This document shows, piece by piece, positions 26,797 to 33,069 of a stretch of 64,000 nt of DNA; the first letter of the stretch is position 1, and every line of letters starts with the position of its first letter. The stretch is from assembly GCA_964587555.1 (NCBI GenBank), contig CAZPLR010000005.1:11541-75540 (forward strand), in the 5' to 3' direction. This stretch comes from JAHHTP01 sp964587555. GTDB taxonomy: Bacteria > Bacillota > Clostridia > Oscillospirales > Ruminococcaceae. Under the pieces are notes generated by a model, which saw nothing but the letters and a program-made list of their open reading frames with translations, had not been told where the DNA came from and ran no database searches. The translations under genes and the position numbers were made by a program.

Positions 26797-27201
26797 TCAG
26801 CGGCAGCCCGCGCAGGTCGCGCAGCTTCCACTACAGGAAGCTTCCGTCGGGCAGGTTTCCGGATCCTCGCCGCTCGCCGCCATCTCTAAAATATAATTCA
26901 CCTGTTTGATGATCCCGTCTAAGCCTTCCTTCGCCGTATTGTAGGCGTCCATATGCGCGTTGTCCATGATATCGCTGTAAAGCGTTTGCAGCTTCTGGCT
27001 AAGATCTGCAATCTTGTCGGTATCGCGCTCATCCTTCTGACTCTCGACCGAGATCTGCATCTTGGTCAAATTGAAATCCTGAATCATCTCCTGGAGCGCT
27101 TCGTCATTGTCATTCGCATCGCGTGCGGCGATATATGCCTTGTATTCCGGCGTTTCCTGTAATGCCTTACCCATCTGTCTCGCAGTTGCAATAATATCCA
27201 T
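26797..27201 (-). CDS. ylbF: YlbF family protein with cysteine-rich tail
   Basis: A 134-residue alpha-helical protein of the YlbF/YmcA family (DIIATARQMGKALQETPEYKAY, then a long helical hairpin). In Bacillus, YlbF, YmcA and YaaT form a complex with [4Fe-4S] clusters that governs mRNA maturation and development. Here residues 110-134 hold five cysteines (117, 123, 127, 130, 133), compatible with cluster ligands. The ATG at 27201 has AAAGGA nine bases ahead; the longer frame has none. It follows miaB by 55 bases. YmcA and YaaT partners are not in this window. Confidence 0.85.
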   Translation of the reverse strand: MDIIATARQMGKALQETPEYKAYIAARDANDNDEALQEMIQDFNLTKMQISVESQKDERDTDKIADLSQKLQTLYSDIMDNAHMDAYNTAKEGLDGIIKQVNYILEMAASGEDPETCPTEASCSGSCATCAGCR

Positions 27202-27256
27202 AATCTTTCTTCCTTTCAAAATCCATTTCAAAGGTCTATTTGCCTATTTCACAATC

Positions 27257-28645
27257 CTAAGCCTCGTCAGAAAGCTGCACCGCCTCAAGCGCACAGTTTT
27301 TCGCGCAGGTAATCCTCACCCTAACAAACTGCCCGATCAGGCTTTCCGTTCCAGGGAGGGTCACAACCATATTCGTGTCGGTCCTGCCGGTAAAAAATCC
27401 CTCTTCCTTTGCTTTCGACTCGACCAATACCCGGCAGATCCTTCCCTCATAAGCCTTTAGCTTTCTCGGTCCAATCTCACCCTGTACTGCCAAAAGTGTC
27501 TGAAACCAGCGGGATTTTTCCTCCGGCGGAACCGGATCCGGCATAGCCGCCGCCGGCGTACCGACCCGCGGCGAATAAATAAAGGTATAAAGCGAATCGT
27601 ATTCTACCTCGCGGATCAGCTTCAGCGTCTGCTCAAAATCCGCTTCTGTTTCCCCCGGAAAACCGACGATAATGTCGCTGGTAAACGAGATATCCGGAAT
27701 CCGCTCCCGCGCATAGCGCACAAGCGACAGATAACGCCCGACGTCATAATGCCGGTTCATCCGGCGCAGGATTTCATCGCTTCCCGACTGTACCGGAAGA
27801 TGGAAATGCCGGCATATTTTTTTGTGCTTTGCCATCACGTTGATCAGTTCCTCGGTTGCGTCCTTTGGATGGGAGGTCATGAACCGGATGCGGAAATCTC
27901 CCGGAAGGCTTGCAAGCCTGTCCAGCAGCTTTGGGAACGTGATTTCCTCTTCCAGCCCCTTTCCATAAGAGTTGACGTTCTGCCCAAGCAGCGTGATGTC
28001 TTTATATCCGGCGGCGATTAGCCCCTGAAACTCCTTCACAATCTCGCAGCTTTTGCGGCTTTTTTCCCTGCCGCGCACATACGGCACAATACAGTAGGTG
28101 CAGAAGTTGTTGCAGCCGTACATGATCGGAAGCCACGCCTTAATCTTCCCTTCCCGCAAAACCGGAAGCCCTTCCGGAATTTCCTTCTCCTGCTCGGAAA
28201 GGTCGACCACCTGCCGCCCGTCAATCAGCACATGATAAAGCAGCTTTGGAAAATCGCTGAGATGGTGCGTGCCGAAAATCAGGTCGACATACGGATAGCT
28301 TTTTTTAATCCTTGCCGCGATATGCTCCTGCTGGGTCATACAGCCGCAAATGCCGATCACCATGTCTGGCTTGCGGCGCTTGTTCGCCTTTAAAGCGCCC
28401 AAATTACCAAAAACCCTGTCCTCCGCGTTTTCCCGCACCGCGCAGGTATTATATAATACAAAGTCTGCGTCTGCGGCGGAATCCGTCAGCGTATAACCCA
28501 TCTTAACCGCATAACCCTTCAGCTTTTCGCCGTCGCTGACGTTTTGCTGACAGCCATAGGTACGAATATACGCCATGGCGCCTGATGGATACCGCTGCGC
28601 CAGCAGCTTTGCAATGCTTTCGATATAGATGCTGTTCTCATCCAT
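27257..28645 (-). CDS. miaB: tRNA-2-methylthio-N6-dimethylallyladenosine synthase
   Basis: Radical SAM methylthiotransferase acting on i6A37 of tRNA, the product of MiaA. The N-terminal auxiliary cluster is held by Cys32 (YGCQQNVSD), Cys68 (NTCAVRENA) and Cys102 (GCMTQQEH). The radical SAM cluster is Cys178, Cys182 and Cys185 in GCNNFCTYCIVPYVRGRE. The C-terminal TRAM domain runs from about residue 395. Length of 462 is normal. The ATG has GGGGAGG nine bases upstream and the promoter at 28695-28723 reads into it. Confidence 0.96.
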   Translation of the reverse strand: MDENSIYIESIAKLLAQRYPSGAMAYIRTYGCQQNVSDGEKLKGYAVKMGYTLTDSAADADFVLYNTCAVRENAEDRVFGNLGALKANKRRKPDMVIGICGCMTQQEHIAARIKKSYPYVDLIFGTHHLSDFPKLLYHVLIDGRQVVDLSEQEKEIPEGLPVLREGKIKAWLPIMYGCNNFCTYCIVPYVRGREKSRKSCEIVKEFQGLIAAGYKDITLLGQNVNSYGKGLEEEITFPKLLDRLASLPGDFRIRFMTSHPKDATEELINVMAKHKKICRHFHLPVQSGSDEILRRMNRHYDVGRYLSLVRYARERIPDISFTSDIIVGFPGETEADFEQTLKLIREVEYDSLYTFIYSPRVGTPAAAMPDPVPPEEKSRWFQTLLAVQGEIGPRKLKAYEGRICRVLVESKAKEEGFFTGRTDTNMVVTLPGTESLIGQFVRVRITCAKNCALEAVQLSDEA

Positions 28646-28694
28646 TTACAGCGCCTCCCCTCTTTCTGCAAGAAAACATAAGCGTCTACAAATT

Positions 28695-28723
28695 AGTATA
28701 GCATACTTCGTTCCAAAAAACAA
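28695..28723 (-). promoter_or_regulatory. Sigma-A type promoter for miaB-ylbF (mutSL, miaA)
   Basis: On the minus strand TTGTTT (28718-28723), 17 bases and TATACT (28695-28700), about 50 bases before the miaB start. Confidence 0.65.
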
Positions 28724-28737
28724 CCTTTTTATCCTGC

Positions 28738-29238
28738 TCACGACACCGCTGGATAAAGCAGCAGCTTAATCATATAGCAAAAAAGCATCTCGTCGTCGCT
28801 CAAGCCCTTTACCGTTTTCACCGGCATTTCAAACGGCTCGATCACCCTGCCATAAACGCTTGTGATACTGCGCAAAAGCGAGATAACGGTCGTTTCATCC
28901 CCTTTTGCAGAGATTGTCAAACAAGCGCTTCCCGAATACCCGCAGGGAAAGCAGATGCACCCATCCAAAACGGGAAGATCGTCCCGGTAGACCGCGTAAA
29001 CGTGCGCACAGTCCAATCTTGACGAAACCTTCCTTCCCATCGGCAGGTAGATACACTCCTTCCCCCGCAGCCGTTTTGGAAACCGCCCCGAAAGCAGGAT
29101 CACATCATCATGCTCCGATTGCAGCTGCAGAACGCCATGATGCAGCACCGTCACCCGATGCTCCTTGCACAGCAATTCCGATAAAAATAAAAGAAACGCC
29201 GGTCTGCACCGCTCGATCAATACCCACATAGGACACAA
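28738..29238 (-). CDS. Hypothetical cysteine-containing protein
   Basis: A 166-residue frame that I do not recognise. It has no membrane helix; short beta-like segments alternate (VTVLHHGVLQLQSEHDDVILL, ECIYLPMG). A cysteine-dense segment DGCICFPCGYSGSACLTIS lies near residues 95-113. The middle and C-terminal parts look mixed alpha/beta. The start is uncertain: the reading begins with TTG, and an ATG three codons later sits 12 bases after AAAGGGG. It ends just before the miaB promoter region and stands apart from efp, whose transcript ends in a terminator at 29346-29377. A single frame of this length on the coding strand is credible, but expression is unproven. Confidence 0.55.
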   Translation of the reverse strand: MCPMWVLIERCRPAFLLFLSELLCKEHRVTVLHHGVLQLQSEHDDVILLSGRFPKRLRGKECIYLPMGRKVSSRLDCAHVYAVYRDDLPVLDGCICFPCGYSGSACLTISAKGDETTVISLLRSITSVYGRVIEPFEMPVKTVKGLSDDEMLFCYMIKLLLYPAVS

Positions 29239-29345
29239 AAACCCCTTTGAAGCTGATTTTCATGCTTTTTTGACCCAAAAGAGCCAAAGGCCGCATAAAA
29301 ATAGTATGCCCGCAGAGAAGGCTTTCTTAACCGTCAAATATACCG

Positions 29346-29377
29346 GAAAAAGCAGACAGGCAAATAACCTGTCTGCT
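29346..29377 (-). terminator. Rho-independent terminator after the CD1247-type gene
   Basis: A 10-bp stem (29351-29360 with 29368-29377), seven-base loop and four to five T residues on the minus strand, 18 bases after the stop codon. It should end the efp transcript. Confidence 0.85.
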
Positions 29378-29394
29378 CACAGTAAAGCACGTCT

Positions 29395-29880
29395 TTATTC
29401 CTCTGCGTTTGCAGCCTCTTCCTCGGTCAAATCAAACTCGAGGGCTTCGCCGCAATACGGACATCTGGTTCTTCCCTGCGCAATGACGCTCTCCGGAAAG
29501 ATAATGGTTTTCTTACATTCCGGGCAGGTGACTTCGTACTCGTATTCCTCATCCTCATACTCGTCGCCCTCTTCCGCAGGCTCATCCTCAAGGGCGGCGC
29601 TATCCTCCCAAGATTCTTCCGATTCCTGCTCTTCATCTTCGTTCAAAACGTCATCCGCATCGTAAAGGATCGACTCTACGTCGCCTAAATCCTTGTCGAT
29701 CGTGTTTACAAGGTCGGTGATCTCATCGCTGAAAGCAGAAAGCTCGTCGACCGATTCGCTCAAATCGCCCAGCATGTCGATGACCTTGCCTAAGAGCTTC
29801 GCCTCGTCGCTTTCCTTCTCACTTAATTTCATACCGTCGGCAAGCCCCTTCAAATAGGCAGCCTGATTGCTTAAACTCAT
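29395..29880 (-). CDS. CD1247 N-terminal domain protein with zinc ribbon
   Basis: A 161-residue protein found widely in Clostridia. The first 60 residues (MSLSNQAAYLKGLADGMKL, then helical SESVDELSAFSDEITDLV) form the CD1247-type domain. A very acidic segment of about 45 residues (Glu/Asp/Ser) follows. The C terminus is a zinc ribbon with CPECKKTIIF and CPYCGEALEF. The function is unknown; zinc ribbons often contact nucleic acid or ribosomal partners. The ATG at 29880 has AAAGGA nine bases upstream. It follows efp by 42 bases and shares its promoter. Confidence 0.8.
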   Translation of the reverse strand: MSLSNQAAYLKGLADGMKLSEKESDEAKLLGKVIDMLGDLSESVDELSAFSDEITDLVNTIDKDLGDVESILYDADDVLNEDEEQESEESWEDSAALEDEPAEEGDEYEDEEYEYEVTCPECKKTIIFPESVIAQGRTRCPYCGEALEFDLTEEEAANAEE

Positions 29881-29922
29881 TTTCAGCCATCCTTTCCTGA
29901 CAGAAAACAAAACGTGAAAAGC

Positions 29923-30480
29923 TTACGCTCTCTCCATGTATTCTCCGGTTCTGGTGTCAACGCGGATGCGGTCACCTTCATTGATAAAGATCGGAACGCG
30001 AATCTCAGCGCCGGTTTCCAGCACAGCAGGCTTGGTAACGTTGGTCGCAGTGTTTCCCTTAACGCCCGGCTCGGTCTTTGTAACCTCCAGCTCAATGAAT
30101 GCAGGCGGCTCAACGCCGAAGATATTGCCCTGGTAGGACATGATCTTTACGATGGTGTCCGGCTTGACAAAACGGAAGCTGTCGCCCAGCTTATCCTCAT
30201 CGATCGGAACCATATCGTAGGTTTCGGTATCCATGAAGTAATACAGGTTGTCGTCGTTGTAGCTATACTGCATCTCTTTTCTTTCGATAAACGCAGTCGG
30301 GAATTTATCGGTCGGATTGAAGGTCCTTTCAACCACCGCGCCGGTAATAACGTTTTTGATCTTGGTGCGGACAAACGCCGCGCCCTTTCCCGGTTTTACA
30401 TGAAGGAACTCGATGATCTGGTAGACCTGACCATCCATATCGAAAGTTACGCCATTTCTGAAATCGCCAGCAGTAATCAT
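29923..30480 (-). CDS. efp: Elongation factor P
   Basis: Relieves ribosomal stalling at polyproline stretches. The 185-residue protein has the three beta-barrel domains of EF-P, with the modifiable lysine Lys32 in HVKPGKGAAFVRTKIKNV, as in Bacillus. A conserved EYSYND-like region appears as MQYSYNDDNLYYFMDTETYD, and the C-terminal barrel has GDRIRVDTRTGEYMER. The gene lies downstream of a structured leader and the promoter at 30634-30662, and precedes the CD1247-type gene. Confidence 0.96.
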   Translation of the reverse strand: MITAGDFRNGVTFDMDGQVYQIIEFLHVKPGKGAAFVRTKIKNVITGAVVERTFNPTDKFPTAFIERKEMQYSYNDDNLYYFMDTETYDMVPIDEDKLGDSFRFVKPDTIVKIMSYQGNIFGVEPPAFIELEVTKTEPGVKGNTATNVTKPAVLETGAEIRVPIFINEGDRIRVDTRTGEYMERA

Positions 30481-30503
30481 ATAATAACCTATCCTTTCTG
30501 TTG

Positions 30504-30546
30504 TTTACGCCGGAACGGGTTTTATAAGCCGAAAGCCCGGCGTAAA
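30504..30546 (-). promoter_or_regulatory. Hairpin-forming 5' leader of efp
   Basis: On the minus strand a perfect 10-bp inverted repeat (30504-30513 with 30537-30546) encloses a 23-base loop, in the 150-base leader between the promoter and the efp start. No U-tract follows, so it is not a terminator. Two CGGGTT copies could allow an alternative fold. No known riboswitch motif is recognised. Confidence 0.45.
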
Positions 30547-30633
30547 AACGGGTTCTCGGCTGCCGCCTCAAACCGCTTTTGCTTCACTAAATTTTTTCGT
30601 CGCCTCAAATTAGCGCGATCATGATACTCTTTT

Positions 30634-30662
30634 ATTTTAACCGATAACGCGCCGGATTGCAA
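30634..30662 (-). promoter_or_regulatory. Sigma-A type promoter for efp
   Basis: On the minus strand TTGCAA (30657-30662), 17 bases and TAAAAT (30634-30639). It lies 62 bases beyond the aroQ stop and 154 before the efp start, so efp can be transcribed separately from aroQ. Confidence 0.6.
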
Positions 30663-30724
30663 GAGGGTAAATCATTTCTTCATGATTTTTTTTCATTTTT
30701 CAGCGGCTTACGGCGCACTTTTTT

Positions 30725-31159
30725 TCAAATCAGCTTCAAAAGCCCCTGGATTGCCAAAAAGTAGCTGTATTTTCCAAAGCCCGAGATCTGTCCCGCGCAC
30801 GCGGGAGCAATCACCGAGCGGTGTCTAAACTCCTCTCTTGCGTGGATATTCGACATATGTACCTCAATACACGGCAGATGGATCGAGGCGATCGCGTCTC
30901 GGATGGCGTAGCTATAGTGGGTATAGGCACCCGCATTCAGCACGACGCCGTCGCAGTCGTGACGGATCTCCTGAAGCTTATTGATAATCTCTCCCTCGAT
31001 ATTCGACTGGTAAATGCTGCACGCAAGCCCGCATTCGTTTGCATACGCCATGATCTCCTCGTTGATGCTTGCGAACGACTCCTTACCGTAATAGGTCGCT
31101 TCCCGCTCCCCGGTCAGATTGATGTTTGGCCCATGAATGACGATGATCTTCTTTTTCAT
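30725..31159 (-). CDS. aroQ: Type II 3-dehydroquinate dehydratase
   Basis: Converts 3-dehydroquinate to 3-dehydroshikimate in the shikimate pathway. The first 30 residues hold IHGPNINLTGEREATYYG with the catalytic Tyr at 23 or 24. The conserved block IEVHMSNIHAREEFRHRSV carries the active His and Arg residues, and ACAGQISGFG follows. Length of 144 residues is normal. The ATG at 31159 is nine bases after GGGAGG; the longer frame overlaps the neighbouring gene. It follows the endonuclease IV-like gene closely. Confidence 0.95.
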   Translation of the reverse strand: MKKKIIVIHGPNINLTGEREATYYGKESFASINEEIMAYANECGLACSIYQSNIEGEIINKLQEIRHDCDGVVLNAGAYTHYSYAIRDAIASIHLPCIEVHMSNIHAREEFRHRSVIAPACAGQISGFGKYSYFLAIQGLLKLI

Positions 31160-31187
31160 CGATGCGCTCCTCCCTCTTTTCATCAGT

Positions 31188-32066
31188 TTATGATCCACAC
31201 GCGCCCGTCATACGCGCAAGGAACGAAAAATAGGTCTGCTGCATCTCAGCAGCATCCTCCGCCTGCGTTCCGGCAGATTCGCAGATAAAAGTCGGGTGCA
31301 TATTCCTTCTTGCGATCTCCTCGGCAAGCGGCGCAAACTCCGGTCCATATTGCGTATCCGCAAATGTCAGATGCCTTTTCTCTCCGCCGGAGGTATATTC
31401 AATCTTGGAAAAATGCGAATGAAAGCGCGCGGCTCTTTCCTTTCCCAGCGCATTCTCCATCCGATTCAGCAGCCGCACAAAATCCTCTTTCGTCCTACAG
31501 CCGCCTAAGGTCCTTGCATTGAGATGCCCAAAATCGATGCAGGGCAGAAACCGCTCGTCGACTGTGCAGAGCGTTAACACCTCCTCAAAGGTGCCAAGCT
31601 GTCCAATCTTTCCCATCGTTTCCGGACAAAGGATGATCTCGGAAAGCTCATTTTCATCCAACGCCCGCTGCGCGCGGGTCAGCGTATCCAGTGCAAGCGC
31701 AAGCGCCGCCTCTCTGCTCTGTTTGCCGCAGGATCCGGAATGAACGACAATGCGCCTTGCGCCCATCGCCTTTGCCGCCCTTGCGGTCTGTAAAATATAG
31801 TCGATGCTTTTGAGCCTTGTTGTCTCATCCAAGCCGGAAAGCGAAATATAATACGGCGAATGCACCGAAAGCGCGACGCCATATTCCTTCGCCTTTTGCC
31901 CAAACGCCCTTGCCGCTTCTTCGGCAATGCGTATGCCGCGCCCGCACTGATATTCATAGGCGGTCAGCGAAAATTTCTGTAGGTACTCCGGCACCTGAAT
32001 TGTGTGGCGGTAACCCATTTCCCGAAAGCTTTCGGCGTTTCCGGCCGGTCCAAATAGCGCGTTCAT
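31188..32066 (-). CDS. Endonuclease IV-like TIM-barrel protein
   Basis: A 292-residue xylose isomerase-like TIM barrel of the apurinic endonuclease IV type. Candidate zinc ligands are visible: His in LSVHSPYYISLSG, His in RIVVHSGSCG, Glu in IILCPETMGKIGQ, Asp and His in LPCIDFGHLNAR, and His in FHSHFSKIEYT. Clusters of Lys/Arg suit DNA binding. The N terminus is a little different from classical Nfo, so I call it endonuclease IV-like rather than nfo itself. It overlaps the yqeG stop by four bases and precedes aroQ. Confidence 0.8.
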   Translation of the reverse strand: MNALFGPAGNAESFREMGYRHTIQVPEYLQKFSLTAYEYQCGRGIRIAEEAARAFGQKAKEYGVALSVHSPYYISLSGLDETTRLKSIDYILQTARAAKAMGARRIVVHSGSCGKQSREAALALALDTLTRAQRALDENELSEIILCPETMGKIGQLGTFEEVLTLCTVDERFLPCIDFGHLNARTLGGCRTKEDFVRLLNRMENALGKERAARFHSHFSKIEYTSGGEKRHLTFADTQYGPEFAPLAEEIARRNMHPTFICESAGTQAEDAAEMQQTYFSFLARMTGACGS

Positions 32067-32593
32067 TGGTCATTCTCTCCTTTTACAGGGATTTTTCTCG
32101 TTCCAAGCCTTTGATACCGCCTGATCACCGGACGTTCAATCCATCGCTTGAGCCGGAAAAAAAAGTTTTTCTCCTCCTTCCAGAACTTCACCAGGATGGA
32201 AAACATTCCGCACAAATTCGCGCCGACAATATCGGTGTAGATCTGATCTCCGACAACCGCCACCTCTTTGGCGGGAAGCCCCCATTTCGCAAGCGCTTTC
32301 CTGTAGCCGATCGGCAGCGGCTTAAAGCTGTTAGCGACCGCCTCGATCTCGATCTTTTTGGCAAACGGCGCGATACGCGCTTTGTTGTTGTTAGAGGCGA
32401 TCATCAAAAGGAAGCCGTTTTGCCGCATCAATCTAATCCAAAAGAGTACCTCTTCCGAAATATGCTGGCTGTTGTGTTCTGTCAGGGTGTTGTCCACATC
32501 TAAAATCAGCGCCTTTATCCCGCGCGTTCTTAATAGCTCGGGCGTTACCATGCAGATATTGTCCAAATATAGGTCCGGTGTGAGCAGCCGCAT
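32063..32593 (-). CDS. yqeG: YqeG family HAD IIIA phosphatase
   Basis: A 176-residue haloacid dehalogenase-superfamily phosphatase. Motif I is ALILDVDNTLTEHN (Asp32, Asp34, Thr36), motif II lies in LLMIASNNN, and motif III around VAVVGDQIYTDIVGAN. Family members are related to phosphatidylglycerophosphate phosphatases, although YqeG in Bacillus is usually linked with the yqeH ribosome-assembly cluster; the substrate here is undetermined. GGAGGG is eight bases before the ATG. The gene follows the rpsU terminator, so its transcription may come by read-through. Confidence 0.88.
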   Translation of the reverse strand: MRLLTPDLYLDNICMVTPELLRTRGIKALILDVDNTLTEHNSQHISEEVLFWIRLMRQNGFLLMIASNNNKARIAPFAKKIEIEAVANSFKPLPIGYRKALAKWGLPAKEVAVVGDQIYTDIVGANLCGMFSILVKFWKEEKNFFFRLKRWIERPVIRRYQRLGTRKIPVKGENDQ

Positions 32594-32615
32594 ACGTCCC
32601 TCCTTCTTGATTACG

Positions 32616-32645
32616 ACAAAAAAGCGAGCAAAAAAGCTCGCTTTT
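32616..32645 (-). terminator. Terminator after rpsU
   Basis: An 8-9 bp stem (32622-32629 with 32636-32643) is followed on the minus strand by six T residues. It lies about 20 bases after the rpsU stop and before yqeG, so it should make a short rpsU RNA with some read-through. Confidence 0.8.
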
Positions 32646-32664
32646 CACCGTCACATCAGCAAAA

Positions 32665-32841
32665 TTATTTAAATTTGCGTTTACGCGCAGCTTCGGATTT
32701 CTTCTTCCGTCTTACAGAAGGCTTCTCGTAATGCTCCCTTTTGCGTACTTCAGCCAGAACGCCCGATTTCGCGCAGGATCTTTTGAAACGTCTTAGTGCG
32801 CTTTCCAAAGACTCATTCTCTTTTACACGTACTTCTGCCAC
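32665..32841 (-). CDS. rpsU: Small ribosomal subunit protein bS21
   Basis: A 58-residue, strongly basic protein starting VAEVRVKENESLESALRRFKR and ending EAARKRKFK, the usual bS21 sequence. The central SCAKSGVLAEVRKREHYEKPS is conserved. bS21 joins the 30S platform near the anti-Shine-Dalgarno region. The start is a GTG six bases after GGGAGGG. It has its own perfect promoter and a terminator directly after it. Confidence 0.97.
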   Translation of the reverse strand: MAEVRVKENESLESALRRFKRSCAKSGVLAEVRKREHYEKPSVRRKKKSEAARKRKFK

Positions 32842-32914
32842 TTTATTCCCTCCCTTTGCCCTATCAGCAGAGGTTTACAACATAACACTTTTCGTTTTCG
32901 TTGCAACACAGATA

Positions 32915-32943
32915 ATTATACATGATTTTTTTCGGTTTGTCAA
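32915..32943 (-). promoter_or_regulatory. Consensus sigma-A promoter for rpsU
   Basis: On the minus strand TTGACA (32938-32943), 17 bases and TATAAT (32915-32920), both perfect. The leader to the GTG is about 70 bases. Confidence 0.9.
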
Positions 32944-33021
32944 TAGATACCAGAGAAATATTTAAAAAAGATTCGAAAACTTTTTTACAAGCAGCCCCGC
33001 AGCAAAACCGCGCTGCTTCAT

Positions 33022-33062
33022 AGAATAACAAACCCTGCCGCCGGATAGCCGTCGGCAGGGTT
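33022..33062 (-). terminator. Terminator after leuS
   Basis: A 13-bp stem with one mismatch (33031-33044 with 33049-33062) starts eight bases after the leuS stop. The following minus-strand tract (TGTTATTC) is only moderately T-rich. A second, smaller hairpin (32989-33018) follows without a U-tract. Confidence 0.65.
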
Positions 33063-33069
33063 CGCATCA

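Noticed and set aside
29108..29296. A 62-codon minus-strand frame overlapping the 166-codon unknown gene
   Set aside because: No ribosome site and low-complexity end; considered as a frameshifted part of the neighbour but no joining evidence was seen.
29300..29335. A possible sigma-G-like -10 element (CATACTA) ahead of the unknown gene at 28738-29238
   Set aside because: The -35 element is absent at the expected spacing.
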